Assembly (NCBI GenBank): GCA_029053015.1
Contig: JAIDHX010000019.1
Span: 16,130 to 80,129, forward strand
DNA: 64,000 nt
Reading direction: 5' to 3'
Source: Lachnospiraceae bacterium
Lineage (GTDB): Bacteria; Bacillota; Clostridia; Lachnospirales; Lachnospiraceae
Shown: one piece after another, positions 16,620-26,002 of the stretch
Position numbering within the stretch: position 1 is the first letter of the stretch
Layout of the letters: each line of letters opens with the position of its first letter
The notes under the pieces: model-generated
The model's database searches: none
The model's input: the letters and a program-made list of their open reading frames with translations, nothing else
What the model was told of the DNA's origin: nothing
Made by a program: the position numbers and the translations under genes

Positions 16620-18521
16620 TTGAAAAGGCAAAAATTTTTAGCCTGCCTTTTGGCAGGTGCCATGGTACTTTCCATGGCAGCATGCGGCGACAAACCCGCT
16701 GATGAGAATCCGGACACCGGCAGTGTTGCTCCTACTACAGAAGACAGCACACCTGCACCTGCACCGGAAGATACAACACCGGTAGATGAAGCTGCAAGCA
16801 TCGATTTTGAGGACGGCAATATGGCGTTCACAGCAGTCTACTCAACACCGGCAGACGCTGCTGATGTGGAGCTTTCCGTTGTGGATTTCAATGGAAGCAA
16901 GGCATTGCAGGTAAAGAATCTGACAGGCAAGGTTCCCTACGTAGCTTTTGACGTAGAAAGCCTTCTGGGCGCAGATGTGGCAAAGGTGGCAAGCATTGAA
17001 TTGACATTGGGTACTTCTTTTGACAATGGCAAGTTCAGCGCGGTTTCCGGCAAGCTGATTGCATGGAGCGGCGAGGATCAGAATGAGTCAACCGATGACT
17101 GGTCCGTTTACATGGCAGCCAAGAATCCTGCTAAGGTAGTGGCAACACTGGCCGCAGGAGAAGAATTTGTCAGCGGCGCAAACAACATTTTCATGGTGCA
17201 GTTAAAGACTGACAACGGTGTAGCTGAGGGTAACGGCAGCGCAACCCTTTACATCGACAACATCCGTTTCCTTGATGCTTCCGGCAACCTGCTTACTGCA
17301 GATTCTTCTGTAGCGTTTGTAGGTCCTGAGAAGTTTTCAGGCGGCGGTGTGGACAGAAACCATCTTGTGTCGGTTACAAAGCCGGTATCATTTGATGCAC
17401 TGGTAACTTCAGGCGGTGGTTGGGCACAGGCAGGCGGAGATATTCCGGAGGACGTTCTGGCAGCACTGGTTCCCGGTTCTGTAATTGAACTTGAGTACTC
17501 CAGCACAACAGGTAATATGTGGATTGTTATGAACAACTCTGCAGCAGGCTGGATGAGAATTGGTGTTGGTGATGCGGACGGCAGCGGACAGGGCTATGCT
17601 TATACCAACAACAGCAAGACGACTGTACAGATTCCTTTTGAGATGATCGCACAGTACTGTGGTGATGACGTGTCCACATGGGGCGGCACCATGCAGTGTG
17701 AGTCCGATGGTGACTGGGAAGTATTCAGTGCAAAAGTAGGTCAGGCAGAGCCTAACTACCATTTGGCACAGTACGTAGAATTTGAAGGCTTTGCAACTTC
17801 AGGCGGCGCTTGGTCACAGAACGGTGCAGCATTTACACCGGAAGTTCTGGAAGCATTGGTTCCCGGTTCTGTAATTGAGATTGCATATACCAGCGAAACA
17901 GGCAATATGTGGGTTGTTATGAATGATTCTGCAGCAGGCTGGATGAGAGTTGGTGTAGGCGATGTAGACGGCAGCGGACAGGGCTATGCAATTTGCGATG
18001 GCAACACCTGTTATATTCCTTTCGAGATGATCGCAGAGTACTGCAGCGATGACGTATCCACATGGGGTTCCGGTATGCAGTGTGAATCTGACGGCGCATG
18101 GGAAGTATACTCTGTAAAAGTTGGTCCGGCTTCTGAGTTTAAGGCAGTCAACAAGTTTGTAGAATTTGAAGGCTTTGCAACTTCAGGCGGCGGCTGGGCA
18201 CAGGACGGTGCAGCATTTACACCGGAAGTTCTGGAAGCATTGGTTCCCGGCTCTGTAGTTGAGATTGCATATACCAGTGAGACCGGCAAAATATGGGTTG
18301 TTATGAATGACTCTGCAGCAGGCTGGATGAGAGTCGGCGTAGGCGATACAGACGGCAGCGGACAGGGTTATGCAATATACGATGGAAACGTTTGTCAGAT
18401 TCCTTTTGAGATGATTGCACAGTACTGTGGCGACGATGTATCTACATGGGGCAGCGGTATGCAGTGCGAATCTGACGGCGCATGGGAAGTATACAGCGTA
18501 ACGATTGCAAGCCAGCAGTAG
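16620..18521 (+). CDS. Lipoprotein with three tandem ~128-aa repeats, putative carbohydrate-binding
   Basis: About 633 residues. The lipobox is SMAAC; an Asp/Pro/Thr-rich linker follows, then one distinct beta-rich domain (~55-225), then three tandem repeats (next entry). No enzyme motif is seen. No ATG is available: the likely start is TTG 16,620, 10 bp after AGGAGG; TTG 16,611 is too close to that site. It lies between permeases and the 512-aa binding protein, so it should sit on the surface near the importer. A glycan-holding role is an inference from location, beta-rich aromatic repeats and secretion. I do not recognise the repeat as a named CBM family. Confidence 0.7.
   Translation: MKRQKFLACLLAGAMVLSMAACGDKPADENPDTGSVAPTTEDSTPAPAPEDTTPVDEAASIDFEDGNMAFTAVYSTPADAADVELSVVDFNGSKALQVKNLTGKVPYVAFDVESLLGADVAKVASIELTLGTSFDNGKFSAVSGKLIAWSGEDQNESTDDWSVYMAAKNPAKVVATLAAGEEFVSGANNIFMVQLKTDNGVAEGNGSATLYIDNIRFLDASGNLLTADSSVAFVGPEKFSGGGVDRNHLVSVTKPVSFDALVTSGGGWAQAGGDIPEDVLAALVPGSVIELEYSSTTGNMWIVMNNSAAGWMRIGVGDADGSGQGYAYTNNSKTTVQIPFEMIAQYCGDDVSTWGGTMQCESDGDWEVFSAKVGQAEPNYHLAQYVEFEGFATSGGAWSQNGAAFTPEVLEALVPGSVIEIAYTSETGNMWVVMNDSAAGWMRVGVGDVDGSGQGYAICDGNTCYIPFEMIAEYCSDDVSTWGSGMQCESDGAWEVYSVKVGPASEFKAVNKFVEFEGFATSGGGWAQDGAAFTPEVLEALVPGSVVEIAYTSETGKIWVVMNDSAAGWMRVGVGDTDGSGQGYAIYDGNVCQIPFEMIAQYCGDDVSTWGSGMQCESDGAWEVYSVTIASQQ
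17375..18518 (+). repeat. Three tandem protein-coding repeats (~128-130 codons each)
   Basis: Marker sequence AACTTCAGGCGG recurs at about 17,405, 17,795 and 18,179: spacing 390 and 384 bp, both in frame. Copies 2 and 3 are much closer to each other than to copy 1, indicating recent duplication. Each unit holds TSGG-W, VPGSVIE, GNMW(I/V)VMN, AAGWMR(I/V)GVGD, DGSGQGYA, PFEMIA and DVSTWG, with conserved cysteines near the end (QYCGDD ... MQCESDG) that could form a disulfide. Confidence 0.9.
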
Positions 18522-18574
18522 AAACTTATGACAATGTGGTTCATATGGCATTATGAAAGGAGAACAGATATAAA

Positions 18575-20113
18575 GTGAAAAATTTAAAGAAATTTTTAGC
18601 ACTGGGACTTGCAGCAGCTATGGCATTGTCTGTAGCAGCCTGTGGTGGCAAAGACAATACCGGCGATAACAACAACGGTGGTAACAATGGCGGCAATAAC
18701 GGCGGCAATAGCAGCAATAACGGCGGCGCAGCGGACAACACCGATTTAGCTGGTACAGGCGACGGCAACATCAACATCGGTTCATGGTGGTTAATGTACT
18801 ATGACAGCGATGATGCAATTGAAGATTCTCCGGACTGGCAGACAGCACAGCCTGCAGAGGGAGATACCGAAGATAAGGCAAAAGAAAAAGCAACCAACCT
18901 TAACGTTGCTGAGACAAAGTTTGCTAATGTTAAGAAGATTGAAGAGAAGTACGGCGTTACCTTTACATGGGATAACCTGACCTATGAAGGCGTACAGACC
19001 TCCATCAATACCTCTATCTTAGCAGGTAACCCGGACTGTGAAATCTATTTGGTTGAAGCAAGCATGGGCGTTCCTGCACAGGCAAACGGTCTGGCAATCG
19101 ACTTAAAGACCATTCTGCCGGAAGATGACGACTTATTTACCACTCAGACCAACATGGGCTATCTTGACCTTGGCGACGGCAAGGCATGTATCCTGTATCA
19201 GATAGCAGGTGAAGGTACTGTAGCAGGTACTTATCCTCTTGGCTTTAATATGCAGCTTTTGGAAGAGAACAATTTGGAAGACCCCAGAGAGCTTTACAAG
19301 AGAGGCGAGTGGACATGGGATAAGTTCATCGAGTACTGTCAGGTACTGACACAGGATACCGACGGCGATGGACAGATTGACCAGTACGGCTACTGTGGTT
19401 ATGAAAATGAAACCATGGAGCAGTTGATGATGAGTAACGGTGCAAGCATTGCAACCGGTACCACAGAGACACTTTCTTCCGCAGCAACCGGTGAGGCACT
19501 GCAGATGATGTATGATATGTACAACACCTATCAGATTGCTTATCCTTATGACTTTGAAGGCACACCTTCTGACAGTATGAGAATTCAGTACCGTGAAGGC
19601 AATATCGGTTTCTTCCCTATCGCAGTTTGGATTGCAAACGCAGGCGGTGACTACGGTGTAGAAGATAAGCTTGGATTTGATACCGCATATGTGCGCTGGC
19701 CGGTAGGACCTTCCGGTAATCAGGATACCAACCCCGGAAAGAACGCAGTATCCGGAACCACTTACTTTATTATTGCAGCAGGATGTAAGAATCCTGTTAC
19801 CGCATACCATGTACTGTATGATTTCTTCAACTGGTATGAAGGAGATGTTTCTCTTCGTGATAACAGAGACGTTATGCAGTGGTGGTACAACGAGAATGCA
19901 AGAATCGAAGAGCTGAAGAACCAGAACTATGATGTTATGTTTGATGCAGGTTCTAAAACCGAGGCTGACTTCTGGCTGAACATTGGTGTTGACTATGGAA
20001 CAGATGCAGGTAACGGACTGCAGCAGATTATCAAGGGTGAAATGACTCCCGCACAGTTCCAGGAATCCTTCAAGCAGCAGGTTCAGGATGGCTTGGATGC
20101 ATACTTTAAGTAA
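18575..20113 (+). CDS. Lipoprotein ABC sugar-binding protein (family 1)
   Basis: 512 residues: lipobox VAAC, a long Asn/Gly-rich flexible linker, then a family 1 extracellular binding domain (GSWWLMYY start, AKTKF/EEKYGVTFTW region, TYFIIAAG). GTG start with AAAGGAG 12-15 bp upstream; no better start is seen. Binding protein for the second permease pair (14,636/15,574), presumably for manno-oligosaccharides. A promoter and GC hairpin follow, so the GH130 gene downstream can be transcribed separately. Confidence 0.88.
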   Translation: MKNLKKFLALGLAAAMALSVAACGGKDNTGDNNNGGNNGGNNGGNSSNNGGAADNTDLAGTGDGNINIGSWWLMYYDSDDAIEDSPDWQTAQPAEGDTEDKAKEKATNLNVAETKFANVKKIEEKYGVTFTWDNLTYEGVQTSINTSILAGNPDCEIYLVEASMGVPAQANGLAIDLKTILPEDDDLFTTQTNMGYLDLGDGKACILYQIAGEGTVAGTYPLGFNMQLLEENNLEDPRELYKRGEWTWDKFIEYCQVLTQDTDGDGQIDQYGYCGYENETMEQLMMSNGASIATGTTETLSSAATGEALQMMYDMYNTYQIAYPYDFEGTPSDSMRIQYREGNIGFFPIAVWIANAGGDYGVEDKLGFDTAYVRWPVGPSGNQDTNPGKNAVSGTTYFIIAAGCKNPVTAYHVLYDFFNWYEGDVSLRDNRDVMQWWYNENARIEELKNQNYDVMFDAGSKTEADFWLNIGVDYGTDAGNGLQQIIKGEMTPAQFQESFKQQVQDGLDAYFK

Positions 20114-20120
20114 TTTCTTA

Positions 20121-20148
20121 TTGACATTTTAGTTACAGGCTTTATGAT
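20121..20148 (+). promoter_or_regulatory. Promoter ahead of the intracellular enzyme genes
   Basis: TTGACA, 16-bp spacer, TATGAT, just after the binding-protein stop. Predicted start near 20,155, before the GC-rich hairpin at 20,166. Confidence 0.55.
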
Positions 20149-20165
20149 TAAAATAAGTACTGAAG

Positions 20166-20189
20166 CGGGGCGGCGTGCCGCCCCGTTTT
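20166..20189 (+). terminator. GC-rich hairpin with short T tract (terminator or leader hairpin)
   Basis: CGGGGCGGC-GT-GCCGCCCCG then TTTT. It could end the transporter transcript, but the promoter at 20,121 lies upstream of it, so transcripts from that promoter would carry it in their 5' leader. The T run is short, so read-through is likely. Confidence 0.55.
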
Positions 20190-20208
20190 CAGAATAACGG
20201 AGGAATTT

Positions 20209-21231
20209 ATGAGCGATATCAAAATGATTGCCCCTGCCGTTCCGAATGTTCCCTGGCAGGAGCGCCCGGAAGGTATAAAGGGAGCTCCCATCTGGAGATA
20301 TACGGAAAACCCCATTATCGGAAGAAATCCGGTAGAAGGCGTTGCCAGAATCTTCAACAGTGCAGTAATGCCCTATGGCGATGAGTTTATCGGCGTGTTC
20401 CGCGGGGAGCAGACAAACGGCATTCCTTACATTTATCTGGGAAGAAGCAAAGATGCAATCCACTGGGATTTTGAAAAAGATAAGATTCCTTTTGTGGATG
20501 AGGACGGCAAGCCTTTTATGCCGATTTACGCATATGACCCAAGACTGGTGAAGGTGGAGGATACCTATTACATCATCTGGTGTCAGGATTTTTACGGCGC
20601 TGCTATCGGTATGGCAAAAACAACGGATTTCAAGACCTTTGTCAGAGTGGAGAATCCGTTCCTGCCCTTTAACCGCAACGCGGTACTCTTCCCCAGAAAG
20701 ATTAACGGCAAATTCTGCATGCTGAGCAGACCGTCTGACAGCGGACATACGCCTTTTGGCGATATCTTTATCAGCGAGAGCCCCGACCTTGTATACTGGG
20801 GCAAGCACAGGCATGTGATGGGCAGAGGCCATGAATGGTGGGAGTCCTTAAAGATCGGCGGCGGCGCCGCTCCCATTGAGACAAGCGAAGGCTGGCTTTT
20901 GTTCTACCACGGTGTAAGCGGCACCTGCAACGGCTACGTTTACAGCATCGGCGGCGCGATTCTGGATTTGGAGAATCCTTCCATTGTGAAGTACCGCTGT
21001 GAAACCTTCCTGCTGACTCCGGAAGAGTGGTACGAGGAGAGAGGCTTTGTGCCCAATGTAGTATTCCCTTGTGCGACGATTCACGATCCGGAATCCGGAA
21101 AGATTGCAATCTACTATGGCGCGGCAGACAGCTATGTAGGTCTTGCCTTTACCAAGTTTGATGAGATTGTGGCTTATATCAAGGAGCACAGTGTAGTAAG
21201 GGACGACGATACAGAAATCGGAAAACGTTAA
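20209..21231 (+). CDS. GH130 beta-1,4-mannooligosaccharide phosphorylase-like
   Basis: Cytoplasmic phosphorylase of 340 residues that should release mannose-1-phosphate from manno-oligosaccharides using phosphate. Five-bladed propeller features are seen: RIFNSAVMPYGDEFIGVFRGE, YDPRLVKVEDTYYI, GGGAAPIETSEGWLLFYHGV and the C-terminal YYGAADSYVGLA. The length and the YDPRL motif resemble the RaMP2/RiGH130A type (GH130_2). Its ribosome site GGAGG is 7 bp upstream. It is the first enzyme gene after the 20,121 promoter and precedes the LacI regulator. The exact chain-length preference cannot be read from the sequence. Confidence 0.88.
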   Translation: MSDIKMIAPAVPNVPWQERPEGIKGAPIWRYTENPIIGRNPVEGVARIFNSAVMPYGDEFIGVFRGEQTNGIPYIYLGRSKDAIHWDFEKDKIPFVDEDGKPFMPIYAYDPRLVKVEDTYYIIWCQDFYGAAIGMAKTTDFKTFVRVENPFLPFNRNAVLFPRKINGKFCMLSRPSDSGHTPFGDIFISESPDLVYWGKHRHVMGRGHEWWESLKIGGGAAPIETSEGWLLFYHGVSGTCNGYVYSIGGAILDLENPSIVKYRCETFLLTPEEWYEERGFVPNVVFPCATIHDPESGKIAIYYGAADSYVGLAFTKFDEIVAYIKEHSVVRDDDTEIGKR

Positions 21232-21238
21232 TACGTTT
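21223..21238. promoter_or_regulatory. Inverted repeat before the LacI gene, candidate operator
   Basis: AAACGT-TAAT-ACGTTT: exact 6-bp inverted arms with a 4-bp spacer, overlapping the GH130 stop and about 130 bp upstream of the LacI start. Could serve autoregulation. Confidence 0.3.
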
Positions 21239-21369
21239 GTTACATTGTCTTATGATATGTGGGAGATGGAAAACTGTCTCCCACAGTCTGTATATGTCCG
21301 TATCTGTATTTGCGTGCAGCGATTTGGTTGTCCGGAAATATGAGCGGACTTTATATGGGGAGAGAGATA

Positions 21370-22407
21370 ATGGCAAAGAAGAAGAAAACTGTGAAAATGG
21401 CGGATATTGCGGACAGGCTGGGGGTCAGTACGGTCACCGTATCCAAGGCACTTTCGGGACAGAAGGGTGTCAGCGAGGAAATGCGCCTAAAAATCAGGAA
21501 ACTGTCGGAGGAGATGGGCTATAAGGTGCCGACGGTAGTGAAGGAAAAAAGACCAAGAAGAAGCTATAACATCGGGGTGCTGATATCGGGCAGGTATTTG
21601 GCAAATTTTGATTCTTTTTACTGGAAGCTGTATCAGGAAGTGGCGGATCAGGCAATTCAAAATGAATGTTTCACCTTATTTGAAATTCTGAATGAGGAGA
21701 TGGAAGAAAACCGGCAGATGTTACGGCTTTTAGAGGAGAAGAAGGTGAGCGGGCTGATTGTAATCGGAAAGCCCGGCTATGAGTATGCGGATTATCTTCG
21801 GAAAAATGCGGGGATGCCGCTGGTGTTTTTGGATTTTTATGAAACCGATACAAATGTGGACTGTTTTATATCTGATGGCTTTTACGGCGCCTATGTGCTC
21901 ACCAATTACTTGATTGACAGGGGGCACAGGGAGATTGCCTATGTGGGGACGCTTTTTTCCACAGAAAGCATCACGGACAGGTATTTGGGTTATCTGAAAT
22001 CCCTGATGGAGCACGGGATTACGCCAAATCCGGAGTATCTGATTGAGGACAGGGACGTAAAGAGCGGTCTGCGGGACAATTACAGCAGTCTTGCTTTTCC
22101 GGAGAAGATGCCAACAGCGTTTGTGTGTAACTGTGATTTTATTGCAAGTATTGTGATAAAGGCGTTGGAGGAGAAAGGACTGCGGATACCGGAGGATATT
22201 TCAGTGGTAGGGTACGACAATTATCTTTATCCGGGGCTGTGCGATGTGGACATCACCACCTATGAGGTGGATATCAGGGAGATGGCAAAAGGGGCGATTG
22301 AGACGCTCTTAAAGAAGATGAGCGGAGAAAATTATAAAAGAGGAATCCATATAGTGGAGGGCCACCTGGTGGAAAAAAAGAGTGTGGCAGAAAGGAAGAT
22401 TGTATGA
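21370..22407 (+). CDS. LacI/GalR-family transcriptional regulator
   Basis: 345 residues. The N-terminal helix-turn-helix is clear (KMADIADRLGVSTVTVSKALSG, residues ~8-29), followed by a periplasmic-binding-type sugar sensor domain (IGVLISGRY, GLIVIGKPG, TAFVCNCD, EDISVVGYDN). Start set at ATG 21,370 (GGGGAGAGAG upstream); the frame is open further upstream without coding character. Its stop overlaps the epimerase start (ATGA), so it is cotranscribed with the catabolic genes it probably controls in response to a mannan-derived sugar. Confidence 0.93.
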   Translation: MAKKKKTVKMADIADRLGVSTVTVSKALSGQKGVSEEMRLKIRKLSEEMGYKVPTVVKEKRPRRSYNIGVLISGRYLANFDSFYWKLYQEVADQAIQNECFTLFEILNEEMEENRQMLRLLEEKKVSGLIVIGKPGYEYADYLRKNAGMPLVFLDFYETDTNVDCFISDGFYGAYVLTNYLIDRGHREIAYVGTLFSTESITDRYLGYLKSLMEHGITPNPEYLIEDRDVKSGLRDNYSSLAFPEKMPTAFVCNCDFIASIVIKALEEKGLRIPEDISVVGYDNYLYPGLCDVDITTYEVDIREMAKGAIETLLKKMSGENYKRGIHIVEGHLVEKKSVAERKIV

Positions 22408-23600
22408 GTATAGCAGCAGAAATGCGGCAGCATCTGACGGAAGGAATCATTCCCTTCTGGCAAAAGCTGCGCGATGAAACCTACGGAGGCTTTTACGGAT
22501 TTATGGGACCGGAGCTTTCGGTGGACCAAAAAGCAGTGAAGGGTTGTATCTTAAACAGCCGTATCCTTTGGTTTTTCTCCAATGCGGTGATGACGCTTAA
22601 GGATGAGGCTCTGCTTGCCGATGCAGCACATGCCTATCATTTTATGAAGGAGCACTGTATTGACAAGGAGTACGGCGGTGTGTTTTGGTCCGTAACCTAT
22701 GACGGTGTGCCGGAGGATACGACAAAGCATATTTACAATCAGGCGTTTGCCATCTATGCGCTGTCCTCTTATTACGCGGCTTCAAAGGACAAAGAAGCGC
22801 TTCAGACAGCGTTTTCCCTGTTTTCCGTAATAGAGGAGAAGGGCTTTGACGAGGGCGGCTACAAGGAAGCGCTGGATCGCACCTTTGCGCCTGCGGCAAA
22901 CGACAAGCTTTCGGAAAACGGCGTTATGGCGGACCGCACCATGAATACCCTGCTCCATGTGTTTGAAGCGTACACGGAGCTTTACCGGGTGTCCAAAGAA
23001 GAGAAGGAATTCGCAGGGCTTTCTGAAAAGGTTCGGGAAAAACTGCTTTGGATACTGGAAACCTTCCGCAATAAGGTGTACAATCCTGCGCGCCACAGGC
23101 AGGAGGTATTTTTTGACAATGAGATGAACAGCTTGATTGACTTACATTCCTATGGACATGATATCGAGACCGCGTGGCTTCTGGACAGAGGGCTTTCCGT
23201 GCTTGGAGACGAGGCGTATGCGGCAGAGTGGGCGCCCATCATTGCCGATTTGACGGCAGAGGTTTATCGGGCAGCCTACTACAACGATTCTCTTTCCAAC
23301 GAATGTGAGAAGGGCGTGGTAGACAAAAAGCGCGTTTGGTGGGTACAGGCGGAAGCCGTGGTAGGCTTCTACAACCAGTATGAAAAAACACCGGAGCATA
23401 CGGAATATTTAGAGGCAGCGGAGCGTATCTGGGGCTTTATTAAGGCGCATGTCATCGATAAGAGAGAGGGTTCCGAGTGGTTTATGCATGTGGACGACAA
23501 CGGCAATCCGGATATGACACAGCCGATTGTGGAGCCTTGGAAATGTCCTTACCACAATGGACGTATGTGTATGGAAATCATAAGGAGGATGGAGAAGTAA
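22404..23600 (+). CDS. AGE-family epimerase (mannobiose/cellobiose 2-epimerase-like)
   Basis: Cytoplasmic (alpha/alpha)6-barrel epimerase of 398 residues. Likely converts beta-1,4-mannobiose to mannosyl-glucose, the substrate of the GH130_1 enzyme encoded 1 bp downstream. Motifs: [11 protein letters not shown] near residue 50, [31 protein letters not shown] and [10 protein letters not shown], giving conserved histidines and aromatic residues typical of cellobiose 2-epimerases. It overlaps the LacI gene by 4 bp. The choice of 2-epimerase rather than N-acylglucosamine epimerase rests on these motifs and on pairing with GH130. Confidence 0.88.
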   Translation: MSIAAEMRQHLTEGIIPFWQKLRDETYGGFYGFMGPELSVDQKAVKGCILNSRILWFFSNAVMTLKDEALLADAAHAYHFMKEHCIDKEYGGVFWSVTYDGVPEDTTKHIYNQAFAIYALSSYYAASKDKEALQTAFSLFSVIEEKGFDEGGYKEALDRTFAPAANDKLSENGVMADRTMNTLLHVFEAYTELYRVSKEEKEFAGLSEKVREKLLWILETFRNKVYNPARHRQEVFFDNEMNSLIDLHSYGHDIETAWLLDRGLSVLGDEAYAAEWAPIIADLTAEVYRAAYYNDSLSNECEKGVVDKKRVWWVQAEAVVGFYNQYEKTPEHTEYLEAAERIWGFIKAHVIDKREGSEWFMHVDDNGNPDMTQPIVEPWKCPYHNGRMCMEIIRRMEK

Positions 23601-23601
23601 T

Positions 23602-24777
23602 ATGATTCACGAAAAATTTTACTGGCTGAAGGAAAGACAGGAAGCATTATTATCCAGAAAAAACGAGGTGGATGAGGCGTTTTATAACGGCATCTACCAA
23701 AGATACCGGTATCCGGTGCTGACAAGGGAGCATATTCCGGTGAGCTGGCAGTATGACTTAAACGCAGAGACCAACCCGTATTTTGAGGAGAGGCTTGGCG
23801 TAAACGCCGTGATGAATTCCGGCGCGCTTTATATGAATGGCAAGTATTATCTGGTGGCAAGAATCGAAGGCAATGACAGAAAGTCCTTCTTTGGCGTGGC
23901 AGAGAGCGACAACGGCGTGGACGGCTTCCGCTTCTGGGACTATCCCGTGGTATTGCCGGATACCTGCCCGGAGGAGACGAATGTCTACGATATGCGTCTG
24001 ACGAAGCATGAAGACGGCTATATTTACGGCGTATTCTGCTCAGAGAGCAAGGATAAGACGGTGGGTGATTTGTCGGCTGCGGTAGCGGCTGCCGGCATTG
24101 TGCGGACGAAGGATTTAAAGACATGGGAGAGACTGCCGAATCTGGTGACGCTCCATTCTCCCCAGCAGAGGAATGTGGTGCTCCATCCGGAGTTTGTGGA
24201 TGGCAAGTATGCGTTCTACACAAGACCCATGGACGATTTCATTGATACAGGTTCGGGCGGCGGTATCGGCTTTGGTCTGTGCGATGACATTACCAAGGCG
24301 GTGATTGACGAGGAAAAGATGACCAGCATCCGCAAATACCACACCATCACAGAGGTAAAGAACGGCGCCGGCGCCGTGCCAATCAAGACAGATAAGGGCT
24401 GGATTCACATTGCCCATGGTGTGAGAAATACGGCAGCAGGGCTTCGCTATGTCATTTACGCTTTTGCCACTGCTTTAGACGACCCTTCCAAGGTGATTGC
24501 AGAGCCTTCCGGCATGTTAATCGGACCGAGGAACGGCGAGAGAGTCGGCGACGTATCCAACGTGGTATTCACAAACGGTGCGGTGGTAAATGAGAAGAAT
24601 GAGGTTTACATCTACTATGCATCCAGCGATACGAGGCTGCATGTGGCTGTAACAGATATGGATCGGCTTGTGGATTATGTATTTAATACGCCCAAGGATC
24701 CGCTGCGCAGCCCTGACTGTGTACTGCAGAGATGTGAGCTGATAAAGAAAAATCTGGAGCTGTTAGGACAGGCATAA
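23602..24777 (+). CDS. GH130 4-O-beta-mannosyl-glucose phosphorylase-like
   Basis: Cytoplasmic phosphorylase of 391 residues, longer than the 340-aa GH130 at 20,209. It resembles the GH130_1 mannosylglucose phosphorylases of Bacteroides and Ruminococcus: [62 protein letters not shown]. It should split mannosyl-glucose with phosphate to mannose-1-phosphate and glucose. The gene begins 1 bp after the epimerase stop, the classic coupled pair of this pathway. Confidence 0.9.
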   Translation: MIHEKFYWLKERQEALLSRKNEVDEAFYNGIYQRYRYPVLTREHIPVSWQYDLNAETNPYFEERLGVNAVMNSGALYMNGKYYLVARIEGNDRKSFFGVAESDNGVDGFRFWDYPVVLPDTCPEETNVYDMRLTKHEDGYIYGVFCSESKDKTVGDLSAAVAAAGIVRTKDLKTWERLPNLVTLHSPQQRNVVLHPEFVDGKYAFYTRPMDDFIDTGSGGGIGFGLCDDITKAVIDEEKMTSIRKYHTITEVKNGAGAVPIKTDKGWIHIAHGVRNTAAGLRYVIYAFATALDDPSKVIAEPSGMLIGPRNGERVGDVSNVVFTNGAVVNEKNEVYIYYASSDTRLHVAVTDMDRLVDYVFNTPKDPLRSPDCVLQRCELIKKNLELLGQA

Positions 24778-24809
24778 TTGCCAATTATATAGCAGGTGGA
24801 AAGGAAATT

Positions 24810-25967
24810 ATGAAGGAACTCATTGAATATGAAAAGGGCGTGATAAACGCCGGAGATGACAGCCGCATCAGAAAGGTGATGCGGCGTGCGGCAGACGGGG
24901 AAGCCATCAAGCTGGCTTTCTTGGGCGGCTCCATTACGCAGGGCTGTCTGGCTTCTACGCCGGAGGGCTGTTATGCCTATCTGACCTATGCGTGGTGGAA
25001 GCAGGCGTTTCCCAAGGCAGATTTTACCTACATCAATGCCGGTATCGGCGGAACCACATCCCATCTCGGCACGGGCCGTGTGGAGGAGGATGTGCTGCAG
25101 TATGAGCCGGATTTTGTGATTGTGGAGTATTCCGTCAATGATGACGGCAACAGCGCACATTTTCAGGAAACCTATGAGGGACTGGTGCGCCGGATACTGA
25201 AGGCGTCCTGTGAGCCGGCGCTGCTTCTGGTACATAATGTACGCTATGACGATGGCTGTAACGCAGAGCAGATTCATGTGCCGGTGGGAGCCCATTATCA
25301 CCTTCCCTCTGTCAGCATGAAGCCTACGATCTATGCGCAGGTGGAAGCGGGCAATATCAAGAACCGCGATATCACGCCGGACGATTTGCATCCAAACGAT
25401 GCGGGACATGCGCTTGTAGCAGGCGTGATTACCCATTATTTAGAAAGCGTGAAGAAGGCGGTGGAAGAGGAGAGCAGCGCAGAAGCAGCTCCCGCGGCCG
25501 GTGAAGCGCAGGATGCGCCTTGCGGCGTACTGCCCGAACCCATGACGGCGAACGGCTATGAAAATGCGCACAGATACCGGAACGACGAATTAAAGCCGGT
25601 TTTATGCAAAGGCTTTGTGAAGGACGAAAGCGAGCAAAGCTGTGTGTCAGACTGCTTCAAAAAAGGCTTTACGGCGTCCCAAAAAGGCGATAAGATTGTG
25701 TTCGAAGTAGAAGGCGCTTCCATCGGTGTGCAGTATAAAAAGACCATGAAAGGCCCCATCCCCAAGGCAACGCTTACCTTAGACGGAGATACGGCAAATA
25801 CCGTACTTCTCGACGGAAACTTTGACGAAGACTGGGACTGCCTGTATTTGGAAACCATACTGGAACACGGAGAACACAAAGTACACCGCATAGAAATCCA
25901 ACTCACCGAAACCCACGACAACGATACCGAGCCCTTTTATTTCGTATCCCTGATAGTAGCAGGATGA
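24810..25967 (+). CDS. SGNH acetyl-mannan esterase, cytoplasmic (CE17-like)
   Basis: 385 residues, no signal peptide. Motifs GGSITQG (Ser41), GIGGTTS, EYSVNDDGN and DDLHPND (Asp191/His194). A C-terminal beta domain (~265-385) follows, as in Roseburia CE17. It parallels the lipoprotein esterase at 666 in block order, so the locus encodes esterases on both sides of the membrane. Likely removes acetyl groups from imported oligosaccharides before phosphorolysis. ATG has AAAGGAA nearby. Between this gene and the GH94 gene lies a fold-back element (26,003-26,211). Confidence 0.82.
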   Translation: MKELIEYEKGVINAGDDSRIRKVMRRAADGEAIKLAFLGGSITQGCLASTPEGCYAYLTYAWWKQAFPKADFTYINAGIGGTTSHLGTGRVEEDVLQYEPDFVIVEYSVNDDGNSAHFQETYEGLVRRILKASCEPALLLVHNVRYDDGCNAEQIHVPVGAHYHLPSVSMKPTIYAQVEAGNIKNRDITPDDLHPNDAGHALVAGVITHYLESVKKAVEEESSAEAAPAAGEAQDAPCGVLPEPMTANGYENAHRYRNDELKPVLCKGFVKDESEQSCVSDCFKKGFTASQKGDKIVFEVEGASIGVQYKKTMKGPIPKATLTLDGDTANTVLLDGNFDEDWDCLYLETILEHGEHKVHRIEIQLTETHDNDTEPFYFVSLIVAG

Positions 25968-26002
25968 CATTACAATTTCTGTAATTACATAAAACAAAGT
26001 AA

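Noticed and set aside
19133..19810. 225-codon minus-strand frame opposite the binding protein
   Set aside because: Antisense shadow of a well-supported lipoprotein gene; no start signals and no recognisable motif.
20083..20832. 249-codon minus-strand frame opposite GH130
   Set aside because: Runs across the terminator hairpin and the start of a clear GH130 gene; shadow of the coding strand.
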